The translations under genes and the position numbers were made by a program. A model generated the notes under the pieces. That model was not told the origin of the DNA. It worked only from the letters and a program-made list of their open reading frames with translations, and ran no database searches. From Prinia subflava (taxonomy: Eukaryota; Chordata; Aves; Passeriformes; Cisticolidae), in NCBI RefSeq assembly GCF_021018805.1, contig NW_026960609.1, positions 3,596,001 to 3,660,000 of the forward strand: a stretch of DNA of 64,000 nucleotides. The letters are read 5' to 3'. Of this stretch, positions 34,003 through 45,892 are shown piece after piece; positions within the stretch are counted from its first letter, which is position 1, and every line of letters starts with the position of its first letter.

Positions 34003-34518
34003 CTTGGCCACCAGGGCACACTGCTGGCTCATGTCCAGCCAGCTGTTGACCAGTACCCCCAGGTCCTTCACTGTCTGGGCACTGTCCAACCACACTGTCC
34101 CCAGCCTATAATGCTGCAGGGGGTTTTTGTGGCCAAAATGCAGAACTTGGCACTTGGACTTATTAAACTTCATCCCATTGGACTCTGCCCATCCATCCAA
34201 CTGTTCCAGGTCTCTCTGCAGAGCCCTCCTACCTTCCAACAGATTGACACACGCTCTCAGCTTAGTGTCACCTGCAAATTTACTAATGAAAGATTAATCC
34301 TCTCATCCATGTCATTAATGAAGATATTGAATAAAACAGGCCCTAGCACAGACCCCTGAGGGACACCACTGGTCCCTGGCCGCTAGCTGGATGCAGCACT
34401 GTTCACCACCTCTCTCTGGGCTTGGCCATCCAGCCAGTTCCTAACCCAGCAAAGAGTGCTCCTGTCCAAGCCACAGGCTGCCAGCTTTTCCAGGAGTATG
34501 CTGTGGGAGACAGTGTCA
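34003..34518 (-). mobile_element. CR1 LINE, 5'-most segment of this copy
   Basis: This continues the CR1 interrupted at 22223. The minus strand codes for the RT region around EGRRALQRDLEQLDGWAE. Homology to CR1 stops at about 34518, within the phrase GACAGTGTCAA, where this copy is 5'-truncated as is usual for LINEs. Confidence 0.9.
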
Positions 34519-37500
34519 AGAATGAGATACGAAAACAAGTCGCCCAAAATGAAAACAAAACAAAGAAAAAATACCCCAAACCAACCAAATTTTACTCCAT
34601 TGCTACTAAATTCTATGTATTACAACACAACACAAGTCAAACCTCAAAGCAGTCCCTAATGTGATGTGGATACAGCATGACCTGAGGCACTTCTGACTGG
34701 TATGATGAGCTTGAAGGCAAGTAGGAGCTTGCATAGTCCACTGGGCAACTGAACTTTCAAATAGTAATTTCAGTATCACTTACTTCTGCAATATTATCAA
34801 AAAATAAATCTAAATTTGAAGACACTAGAATTCTACAATATACCTCCTTTTGGAGGAGCATATTGTTTCCTCATTTGTTTGGGTTTTTTTTTTTTGTTTT
34901 TGTGGGGGTTTTTTGTTGTTTTTTTTTTTTTCTAAAATGCATATTAAGACATTAAAAAAACCCTTTGGTTCTGCCTCTTTAAATAAGTAGACAGCTTCTT
35001 TAGCCCTTCCCATTCCTTCACCTGTCCCCATTTACAGAGCACAGCTTCTTGGGGGCTTAAGATTTTTTTTGTGAAGTAGCAGTTCATGATACTCTCCTTA
35101 AATCCTTTCTAACCCTTTCTAGTTCATACAGGATTTCCTTCACCAGGGCAAGTGGAACAAGGATTGGCTGCTTAAGTCATCTCTGTGCAAAAAAAAAAAA
35201 AAAGTCACCCAAAGCGCTCCTCACAGAGGAGGGTGCAAGGGAACCAAAGCTTGGCCCCAACCAAGGGGCTGGAACAAATCCAGAGATGCAGCAGCTCTTT
35301 GCTGTTTCTCTCTGCAGCTGAGAAACCACATTAGAAGTGTAATCCCCAGTATCTTTTGCATGTAAAACAAACCATGTGCTAAGCAAGCTCCTCTACCTGT
35401 AAATCATTCTGTTTCAATGTCCAAAGTTCCTCTCTCTGCTAGCCTTGGAAGTACTCATTGTAAAAGAGTTGTGTTCTCAGGGAGAGGCTCCACGACCAGT
35501 TTGGCTGCTCAGACATCAGTGTCATTCCCAAGAATGAGAGACAAATCTCCCCAGGGAGAATGGAGAGTGTGAAACAAAAGCGAGACAAAAAGTGGCCTAT
35601 TTTATAGATATGCCTTCTATCAGATCCTACAAAGTTGTGCTGTAGGTGTTCTGAAGGCATTTCCAAGGAAAGAAGAAGAAAAGCCTTGGGTGCTAAGCAG
35701 ATGTAAGTGAGGCACTGGGAGTAAGAAAAGCTGGGACTTCCTAAACTTCTCTACGAGGACATAGGAACAATTTTTAGGCTGCATTAGAGAAACCTCTGTT
35801 GCATCAACTACTTGTATCAAAATGGTCAGTTTTCATTTCATTGCACAAGGTCTCAGCAACAGCAGTTTAGGATTTTCCCTATTTACATGCACTTAAATGG
35901 CAAATGCAAATTTCCTGCTCCAGCTGCCAAAACCCACTTTTTCAACCTGCCTGACTAAAGCCACCCAAAGCGAGCAACACAAAAAGTGCAAGACAGTTTA
36001 AGTTCTGCAGAAATGGCTGGCCAGCCCAGGTATCTGGGTAACAAATATTTTTATAGGCCTTTCAGTGGCTCAAATCCATGACAGCTCTGCAGTGATTTAT
36101 TTCTCCAACAGCTTCTAGGGTGGCCTATTTAAAATTAGCTGGTAATCACAAACCAGGCCTCTAGTGGGCACATTCCACACCCAAAGCAGCAGCGTCTGGT
36201 GCTCCCTTGCTGAGAGTCACAGAAGAAAGAGCATGGACTGAGTGGGGAATGTTGGATATCTCATGCTGTCAGGAAGAATGAAGCTGAGCATCAGAATATT
36301 ATGCTAGAACTTTTCAAGATCAAAGCAGAGTTCATCTTATTTAAGACATAAATGTGTCACTTTTTATGATTGTCCTGCTAGTACTCTGAATAAGCACTAA
36401 GTACAGTTTTTAAGGGTTATACAGATTTTGTCTTGCAAAAACCTACTCCCTTAAGAGTGCACAGCATAGGCTGTGTGCAGTCCCACTTGCTACTGCAGTT
36501 CACAGCTTTTTAGCTGAAAATTGTCCCGACATCTCAGTGCCGAAGGGAGTAATTATTAACATCACAACCTGTGTATTGACCCTTGAGGAAACTTCTGATG
36601 TCTGAGACTTCACTGATTAGGACTTACTACATAATCACAACACCTTATTTATGATAGAGTTGGTTGCAAATCCCCATGCACTGAAATTCTGCAAATCTTG
36701 CCACCACCTTCTCTGCTGCAGGGCCCCATCTGGGCACAGCCCTGGCCTGCAGGCTCCAGCTCCATCCTAGCACAAACACGCAAACGCATTGCAAATTCTT
36801 TTCTCCTGCCTCCAGTGCAACTCCAACCACCTCCACCAAAACATCCTAAGAAGACAGAGGCTGAAGGGTAGTGCTGATAATTTTTGTTTGGCTGAGATGA
36901 TTCAGCAACATGGTCATCTCATGTGCTGATGCAACTCTGGGTTCATCATTGTCTCTCAATGATCTTAAACCATCACCAGGCTGTGGTAATTCTCATACTT
37001 TGATGAAAGCTAGAAACTGATGGGAGACTCCCAAATTCTGACATGACAGCAGCTACTTTTCTTCAACAATTCCCCACTATCTTTAAGAGAAGTGATTCAG
37101 ACATGTTACAGCTTTATGCTCTCAATTCCTATTATATTCACTCCGGTCTAACATTTCTCATTTTGGCTGATCTATTTTTGATATATTCTCTGGATGCACC
37201 TCCTTAAAATGTGCTAATTTAGTTCCTTGGCTGTAGATAATATGTTCATCCCAGCACTTGCAAATATTCAGATGGAAAATAAAAACTAGACACTAGAAGT
37301 TGCATGCTTATTTAAAACATGTACCTGGACAGTATCAATATGACACAAGGATAGTAGATGAAAATTAATCTGCAATTCCATAATATCATCAAATAAATTG
37401 ACCTGCTAATGAAAGGAAACACATTTCCATAAGAATTCAAGTGGTATCCAAGTAACAATTCCATTATACAGTTTCAATTAAAGAATTACAATAGACTATA

Positions 37501-37586
37501 CTTGTTTTTTCTCTCTAATGTTAGGTTGTAATTCATTATTGTACAGGCAGCTGAATATTAACCTACAGCTTCTATTCTTTGTCTTC
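34519..37586. other. Host DNA with simple repeats
   Basis: A T-rich tract spans about 34876-34932 and an A-run about 35188-35203. Otherwise this is unique-looking sequence with no recognised gene. Confidence 0.5.
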
Positions 37587-37590
37587 GTAG

Positions 37591-38969
37591 TGTCAAGGAT
37601 TGGCACTGGCCAGATGCTAATGCACCCATGAATATATGTTTTTCTTAACAACTACTGTGGGATGTGATCAAGAACAGAGCAGAGCAGGCCCAAAACTTGA
37701 AAACAGAAAAAAGAACTTTATTAAACTACATAAGAACAGAAATAGAAAAGAAAAAAAAAAAAACCTAAACACACAAAAACCAGAAATGAAAACCTCCCAG
37801 AACATTTCTTCTCCTCCCCCAATTTCCACTCCTTACACGTTACCCTCTATAAACCAAAACCCTGGGTTCTAAATCAAACAATCACCACTCAAAAAAACCC
37901 CCCTAATCTTCAATTTAGCAAGGGAGAGAGGAGTCTCTCTCGCACTATAGACTGCCCCCCAGAAAACACACGTCTACCCCTTATGTGTTTCTATGTCACT
38001 CATGGCACCACCCAGAGAAGTCTGCGGTGGTGACACTCTTTTTTCTATGTCTAGTGCTCTCACCACTGTCTATGGACCAAAGCTGCATGCAGGGCTCTTT
38101 TAAAGATGCTTGCATGCCAGGCTCTCCCCATCTTTCCCCTGGGGCTGAGGGTTTCCAAGGACAGAGATCTTCCCTGAGGGCAGAGGGCGCCACCACACCC
38201 TCTTCCTCTCTTCTCTGTTTGCTCTACTCTTACAGTGCCAGTCACTGCAGCAAAGTCGAGCTGACTGCATCTACTTAAATGCAGTTTATGTTCAAAGAGA
38301 CTCAAGTTCAGTCTATGACTAACATTATGCAAGAAAAGTCTAGCCCAAAAGCCACTCTTTTTCATCACTGCCCATCTGGGATTCTTTTCATCTTTCTGGA
38401 TTCTTTTCATCTTCCTTTGTCATCGCAGTCTCAGGCTGTCTCTCACTCTTCTTACAAACCACTAGCCACGAGAATCAATGTCTAGAAAAGTTTTCTTCTG
38501 CCAAGAAAGAGTTAACAGTTTCTGGCTCCCAGCAGGGTTGCGGGCTCTACACAGCCAGGAACTTTTCCTTCCCTCCCCCCTCCCCCCTTCTTTCTTTGCT
38601 GCCGGCTGCCACTAATATCAATTCTGAAGCTCTGAAGCGGCAGTCTCTCTCCTGGGGGCAGGGAAATGGGGATGGAGGGCACCTCCACAGTCTTCCACCC
38701 TTCCATCTTGAAGAGGGCCCACATGGCTTTTCCCCTCCCCTCCCCCACCCATCCCCACGAGCTAGGGGGAAGGGAAGAGATGTGTGCTCACCTCGCAACC
38801 GGAAACAAAAAGAGAGCTACTCCCTCTGAAGTCCTTGCTTTTAACTCCTTGTGTTCTCAGAGGCGTGTCCAACCCCACAGTGGCCACTCCAGGTGCCAGC
38901 AAAAAACTTGACCACTAATTGGTTTGCCCACAACTTCCTGGAAAAGTTACTTCTCCCTCCACCACAACA
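37591..38969 (-). mobile_element. 1.4-kb solo LTR, copy 2
   Basis: A 1379-bp solo LTR starting TGTCAAGG and ending CACAACA on the plus strand. It aligns with copies 1 and 3 over its length. Flanks share GTAG (37587-37590 and 38971-38974), with a one-base uncertainty at the right boundary. It lies on the minus strand, with the polyadenylation signal in CTTTATTAAAC near 37720. Confidence 0.85.
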
Positions 38970-38974
38970 GGTAG

Positions 38975-41546
38975 TTACTGGGAAATGTTTTCAAAGTCAA
39001 ATACTTTTACTAAAAGAGTTACCTACACACCAAATTTTAGAAGTTTTCTTCTTTCCTATTATCTGGTTGCTTGTTCTTACTTATTTTAGCAAATTAGAGA
39101 AATATTAACAAAATCTATGAGAAACTCTGCCAGACGGATGAATGCAGAGGAATGTACCCACTCATAACACAGGCAAAAGTAGGCCTATTTATTGCTATTC
39201 TGTACCCAAAAAAGGCTCATGTTTTATAAGGCCACAAGATATGAAAAAACAAACTCATGGTTATAAGAACATAGAGTCATTTAGTAAGTCTATGTTTGCA
39301 TGGGGCAGCCAATTTATTAACTGTCCATTTACAGTGACAAGCTCCTAAGTGCAAGAGCATGAAAATTAAATTCAACATGATCTTTAATTATCTTATGTGG
39401 TCACTTCATATTATATTCTGTCACAACGTATCACTCGCTTATGTTGTTATATGGCACTACAAAATGTTCATATTTAATCAAATTGCAAGCAAAATGCATG
39501 AAATTCTAAATATTATTTTCCATATGCAGCTACATATCTGTCAGTAACTACATTCCTGAGTTTTGGTCAGATGGCACTGATGCCTGAGGGGACAGGAATA
39601 TTAAATTCCCCACTAAGGCTTAGCTTCAGTAATTCAGCTTTCATTACAAATGCTAAAATTCAGTAGTAACTGAATTTAAAACTCAAAAAAAACACCTCTA
39701 CCCTTAGAATATGTGAAAAAAAGGTTTTTCATTGAGCTTGACAGGAAAATTAAAATAAGGGAGGGGTGGAGGAGAGAATCAAGATATTGTTCCTATTACA
39801 CAGTATCTGTGGAAGTATTATTTCAAGTTAAAAAGCTACCAAGAAATGGAAAAAAAAATTCTTACATGTTGAACAGTGGTTCCTGCTTCCCATGAAAGCC
39901 ATCTGTTCTGTGTATGTACATGGTTTGAAAGACATTCCCAGGATTGTGTCAAGCCAAAGGAATCCCCACTAGAGTTACAGAAATATAAATTCCCTTCGCA
40001 TTGGCAGGAGAGCTAAAATGCAGCTCTGAGGACATGTATAGCTTCACCCGTCTCAGGACCATAACAGTCCTGCTGACATTCCAGGCGTTACGTGGGATTT
40101 TCCCATCTGATATTGGGTTATGAGAACTGAAACTTTAGCAGGGATAACATTGCAATACTTTGAGTTAGAAATTCTTCAGATGAGTCTAAGGGGAGAGCTC
40201 CACTCTTCTCTATTGCAAAATGGCATCATCACCCTTTCTCCCATTTGCAGCTGACATGAAAAATGCCTGGAAAATATTTTTGAAATAGGATTAATTCCAT
40301 AACGCAATTTTTGCCATTACTGATTTTAATGGGAGTGGGACATGGCACAGTTTGAATAATATACTTGCTCCACGTTCATTTCCAAACTCTCAAAATGGGA
40401 GTTGAATACAGAAGTCTAATAATTAATACTTGTATAAGAAGGACAATCCTTCCTGTGGGCCTGGCATTTTTGCAATCCCTTGTCTGCCACACAACTGAGT
40501 TCAAATTGCAATTATTTTTCCTGGGGAGCAATTAAATACTGCTACCAATGTTAAGCATAAACACAACTCTAACTACAAGCCACACTCAGATGACTTGCTC
40601 AGGTTCAAGGGTTCACTGCACATGAATATCCATAAATACCACTGAGACCCTTAGCAGTATAATGAACTTTGCAGCAACTCATGCAGGCAGTCCACACAAT
40701 ATAAGAACATAACACCCCTAACCTTAAAGCAAGAAACCTGCAGAAGCAATTCTGAGCTACTTCTACAGCTGAAACAGTGTGTTCAAGGACTATTTAAGAA
40801 TTAGTCCAATCTTCTTGTAAAATGTTTGTGTGTTTATTGTTTTTTAAATCATTGGGTAGAATCAAACAGTAGAACTGAAGGAAACATGAACTTTATGTAA
40901 AGATGGTCAGTTCCACTGATTTATCACTCCACTTAGCAATGTTTTTACTTCCATTAACTTAAACATGCAACATTAGAAGTGAAACACCCTGGGCTTTTTA
41001 AGACATCACATAATATTTTATCTTAAAGTGCTTACATTTTTTTCTCACAAACACTGGCCACAGTATCACACATCATCCCATAAGCAGATATTTCTGGCAT
41101 CTCTTGAAATACATGCCCTGCTCCCAGCTCAGAAATCAGATCTGTGTTAAAGAAACACTCTCTCTTTGAAATCTAGGGAATACATTCAAATCATTTGTTT
41201 TGTTTAACTTCACTATTTTCTTAGTTGCCAAGATGCCCCTTCTCTACTTCTATGGAGCTGCAGCACAAATAATAGAGGAAGCTGCCATACAGATCTGCAT
41301 ACTTGGTAAATGCTGCTAGCAAAAGAAAGCACATTGAAAATACAGTATATTTTCAACCACCTCCAGGCTTTAGGAACTCTAAGAGTTGATTAAAATTACT
41401 TTAAAAAAACAGTCATGAACTGGGAAGATGTATAGGGTTTAAGTCAATGGTGGTTTTCAAGGTACAAACATTAACAGCTATGTCCCTTTCTAGCTTCTTG
41501 ATCTCCGTCTGGTGGGAAACTTGTTCAAGGTGCATTTTGCTACTTT
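38975..41546. other. Host DNA, nothing recognised
   Basis: About 2.6 kb of AT-rich sequence without repeat termini or credible coding regions. Confidence 0.5.
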
Positions 41547-41551
41547 TCAAG

Positions 41552-42993
41552 TGTCCTGGTTTGAGGGGGAAGTGAGTTTTCCAGGAAGTTGTGGTCAAAC
41601 CAATCAGTGGTCAGGTTTTATGCTGGCACCTGGAGTAGCCACTGAGAGGTTGGACATGCCTCTGAGAACACAAGGGGTTAAAAGCAAGGAATTCCAGAGG
41701 GATTTCCTTTTTGGTTCTGGTTTCAGAAGAGCACGCATCCTCTCCTCCCCTGTCCAGCTTACAAGGCTGGGTGGAGGAGGGGGAGGGAAACCATGTGGCC
41801 AGGTTGAGGTAGGCTGGTGCCCCAGGGGGAGAAGAGAGTGAAAGGGACTGGAGCTGAGCCAGCCCCATCCAGGATGGAAGGGTGGAGAACTGTGGAGGTG
41901 CCTTCCGTACTCGTGCCCCCTCCTCACCCCCCCCCACCCCCGGGAGAAGGTGCCTGGTTGCGCTGCTGCGTGGGGGAGTTGCTGAGCCTGCGGCCCTGCC
42001 AGGAGCCAGAGACTTTTAACTCTTTCTGAGGCAGAAGAAAACTTTTCCCAGACACTGATTCTCGTGGCTGGTGGTTTGAGAGAAGAGAGACAGCCTGGGA
42101 CTGAGATGTCAAAGGAAGATGAAAAGAATCCCAGGTGGGCAGAGATGAAGAGGAGTGGCTTTTTGGGCTGGACTTTTCTTGCATAATGTTAGCTATAGAC
42201 TGAACCTGAATTTTTCCTGAACATAAGACTGTATTTGGGTGGATGCAGTTGGCTCGAAACCCAAGACTTTGTGGCAGTGATTTGCCACTGTAGGAGTGGA
42301 GCGAACAGAGAAGAGAAGAAGAGGGTGTGGTGGCGCCCTCTGTGTTGAGGGATGAAGATCTCTGTTCTTGGAACCCTCGGCCCCAGGGGAAAGTGGGGGG
42401 GGACTGCTTGTCCCAATATGAGAAGATGGCTGGTTTTTGGTACTTGGCCAAACATCCTTAAAAGAGCCCTATATGCGGTTTTGGTCCATGGACGGTGGTG
42501 AGAGCACTGGACATGGAAAGGAGGGTGTCACCCTGGCAGACTTCTCCGGGCAGTGCCATGGGTGACATGGGAACACAGGAGGGTGGACCTGTGTTTCCTG
42601 TGGGGAGTCTATGGTGCGAGAGAGACTCCTCTCTCCCTTGCTGAATTGAAGATTGGTTCTTTTTGAGTGATGATGACTTTGATGGGGAACCCAGGGTTTT
42701 GGTTTAAGCAAGTAAGATGGAAGGCAACGTGTAAGTGTTAAAAGTTGGAGTGTGGAGGGGTGGAAGTTGGGGGAGGAGAAGAAATGTTCTGGGAGGTTTT
42801 CATTTCTGCTTTTGTGTGTTCAGGTTTGGTTTTTTTTTTCTATTTCTGTTCTTATGTAGTTTAATAAAGTTTCCTTTCTCTTTCCAATTTTTGAGCCTGC
42901 TCTGCTCTGTTCTTGATCACATCCCACAGTAGTTATTAGGTAAAACATATACTCATGGGTGCACTGGCATCTGGCCAGTGCCAACCCATGACA
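41552..42993 (+). mobile_element. 1.4-kb solo LTR, copy 3
   Basis: A 1442-bp solo LTR, starting TGTCCTGG and ending CATGACA, in the opposite orientation to copies 1 and 2. A polyadenylation signal AATAAA lies at 42863-42868. The flanks TCAAG (41547-41551) and TGAAG (42994-42998) match at four of five bases, an aged 5-bp duplication. A C-run at about 41929-41942 corresponds to the G-run of copy 1. Confidence 0.85.
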
Positions 42994-42998
42994 TGAAG

Positions 42999-44982
42999 TC
43001 ACACAGAAAGCTATCACATCCATTTCTCTCTTCTGAAATGTTATCACTCCTTACCAAACTTCTTACAAAACTAAAGTGAACTGCCTGAGACCCCCATCTA
43101 TTTCACAGACAAGTCAGCTGGGCTTAGTTTAAACAGCCTTCAACAGCAGCTTAAAGCAAGATATCTGAGCTTACACCAAAGCACATGAGGAGCACTCAGC
43201 AGTCTTCCCACCTCTCTTCAGGCAGTAATCATCACCAAATAAGCAGTAATGGATTAAGACCAGCACATCTGTTCCAGCAACAAGTATCTGTCTGTATTCT
43301 ACTTTATCCATCTATGGATCTGCAGTTCATCACTGTAAGGGAACTCAGTGTTATCTATCATGTCTATCAGGCAAACTAATAATTTTCAGTGCTGCAAGAC
43401 CCAAATACAAGCTAGGATGCCAACAATAACAATTTTATTACTAATTTTCTTTCTATATTTAACATTAGATGAGCAGCCTGCTAAAGTTAACAGACTCTTC
43501 TGATCTTGACTCAGTTTACATATTGATTGGTGATCATACATCAAATCTCCACAAGCATTTGCTATGGTCTGACCAGCTTTACTAACCTCTACTCCAGGAG
43601 CTCACACATAAATACCACGGCATGTATTAAAAAACTTTCTTATTTCCCGTGTAATCCTGGCATGGGGAAGTGTTTGCCAGACTGATCATGATGAAAGACA
43701 GCATTTTTCAATGTCAGCTTTTTTTTTTTTTCTCTGTTGATCAGTTAGGAGGTGCTTCTGCACGGATGCAGAAAGCTACTTCAGCTGCCAACCAACCTGA
43801 ACCAGAGATGCTGTTCCTTTTTTTGGCCACAACAGGCCTCACCTTCATGCAGAAACACCCAAAAGGCATGTTATTTTTGCAACTGATTCCTCTCTCCCAT
43901 GAGTGGGAAAAATTCTGTCTTTAGCAAGAGGATGGATGCACACCTCTCTGAGAGCCCAACAGAAGAGAATGTGGCAGGGAAGTGACCACAGTTCACCAGC
44001 ACACCAGGGCTACCCATGAGCACACAGACTTTTAGGGGAGAGAAAATTGGGGTCTAAATAATGAACTGAATGACTCAGCCCCTGCTGATCACTAATTTTA
44101 AGTGAATAATGAGTTTGTAATTCCAGGAAAAATAAATCAGTGCTGTGCTGTCTGCCTTTTCTGTCTCTGGTGATTGCCTCTAGTGCTTCAAGTTTCTATG
44201 GGTGGTTTTGGTAGTCCTTTTAACATATCGCCTTACAGCTGATCATAGTCTCTTTAAAACCTCTGCAAAGGGTTTTCCCCAGATAGATGGAACAGTTACC
44301 ACCAGCCTCTTCAGTGACTAAAAGTAACATGAACAGCTTAGTCCCATGTTTTCTTTCTTGTTCTCCAGAGATGTTCAGCCATATTCACAAATTCCTTTGT
44401 AAAGGATGATCTGAGTGAGGTGTTTATCATTGGTGTAGGGTTGCAAAGCCCTCTAACCCTGCTAGGACACAAGTTATTGTAGAGGAAGTGGTGCTACCTG
44501 CTCGCTTCACACCTCTGTGTTTGGACAAGTTTATAACATAAGGCTGAAAACTGATGAAATGAGATGTAGCTATTGGAATATCCCAAGTCCTGCAGTAACT
44601 AAAAGGCCCTGAAACCAGTGATAGTATGTTGCTTCAGGGCTGATATGTGACAATTAATTAAATAATAAACTGAGATGGTGCTTTATGCATGGATGCAATG
44701 AATTTATTTGCACAGGATGCAAATATTGGCTCAAAGCTAGGGGCAAACAGAGAGCTATCTCAAAGAAACAGAAAGAGCTGGCTAGGGAAGGGTGATATAA
44801 GAGGCCCTGCAGTGGTGTCCCAGTGTGAAAGATGAGCCATCCACTGGCCAAATTTGGTCACTCTCAGTGCTCAGCGTGTTTGTGACCTCAAATCCCAGAC
44901 AAATATCGCACAGAGGATAATCCTACGATAACACTAATATATACAAAAAGATCCCAGAAGTAACTAATCCTGCTTTTAAATA
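42999..44982. other. Host DNA, nothing recognised
   Basis: Unique-looking sequence, no gene or repeat recognised. Confidence 0.5.
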
Positions 44983-44988
44983 ACTAAC

Positions 44989-45260
44989 TATTGGCGATTG
45001 ATGAGAGACGGGAAGACTGATTCGGTGATCAGAATTCAATTTTACTCAGGTTTCCCAAAAGCTTATATACTATTTCAAACAGGTTAATGATTTCTACTAC
45101 AATAATCAGGTTAAAAATCACACAGAAAACTCATGCATTTTACAACAATTCTTTGCTTTCAGAGGTTGATTGAATCTTCTCTCTTCCTGTAAGCAGGTGT
45201 AATCCCATCTCCTGTAATTTTCCCAGTTCTGTTTGTTCCTGCCATGGCATCTTGGTTATC
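44989..45260 (-). repeat. 3' LTR of provirus D, outer part
   Basis: This is the R-U5 side of the LTR in minus orientation, from TATTGGCG (complement of CGCCAATA) to GTTATC, where element C inserted. The remaining U3 part is at 49101-49154. Confidence 0.9.
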
Positions 45261-45635
45261 TGTAGCAGGATGACTTATATCATAAGGCAGAGCTATCCCA
45301 ACTGGGCCTCAGACCAGGCCTCAGGCCTGGGCCTAGTAGGCCTCGTACGTCCAACATACATAGTACCAGATAAGGTTATCTGGTATTGGGAATGTGTTAA
45401 GGTAGGGGTGCTAATAGCATAGAACAGTTACTGAGAAGACACGGTGGCTGCCTTAAACTGCAATAGCTTACATACTTCTGTACTCTCACTGCCTATCACA
45501 GTGCACCTGCTAACTGTAAGCGACTCTCTCTGTATATAACCTGCCATCTCAGGAAATAAACGGGAGTACGTGCTTATAACCATATTGGTCGGACTCACTT
45601 GCTCTAGCCCCTGGTCTACCAGGCCTCAGCTTTCA
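45261..45635 (+). repeat. 5' LTR of element C
   Basis: Runs TGTAGCAGG to AGCTTTCA. U3 has several GGCCTCAG-type repeats (45298-45345), as in provirus A. It has a TATA-like TATATAAC near 45533 and a polyadenylation signal in GAAATAAACGG near 45555. Confidence 0.95.
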
Positions 45636-45637
45636 AT

Positions 45638-45655
45638 TGGCGCCCAAATAGCGAC
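45638..45655 (+). promoter_or_regulatory. Primer binding site of element C (lysine tRNA type)
   Basis: TGGCGCCCAAATAGCGAC follows the LTR by two bases. The first eight bases match lysine tRNA primer sites exactly, and the 3' half is diverged. Confidence 0.65.
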
Positions 45656-45671
45656 TGAGCTTGGTTTACAT

Positions 45672-45736
45672 GCTTAAATGCGAAGCTTAAATGCAATTTA
45701 AATACGATTAGCTTAAATGCGAAGCTTAAATGTGAA
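45672..45736 (+). repeat. 13-bp repeats in the leader of element C
   Basis: Four copies of GCTTAAATGCGAA (with one or two changes) start at 45672, 45685, 45711 and 45724, two abutting pairs whose starts are 39 bp apart. Provirus A has looser CTTTAATGC repeats in its leader (about 4110-4180). Leader repeats could affect packaging or splicing, but nothing here shows it. Confidence 0.7.
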
Positions 45737-45892
45737 AAGCCCCCGTTTGGTTTAGGAAGTGAGTGCGTCACTTGCGGGCCCCTATCCTGAAATACGTGGG
45801 GCAGGCCGGGGAGCGTCTGACGATTGGATTGTTCGGAAAGGATACAGTGCCACCCACTGTCAGCAGAGAGAAGGTAAGAGCGGCAGACGCGG

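Noticed and set aside
41604..42451. Minus-strand frames of 100-175 codons
   Set aside because: Same LTR family as above, read antisense; no conserved protein.
45672..45736. CRISPR-like or iteron-like repeats
   Set aside because: Short irregular repeats in a retroviral leader of a vertebrate genome, with no spacer structure or replication context.
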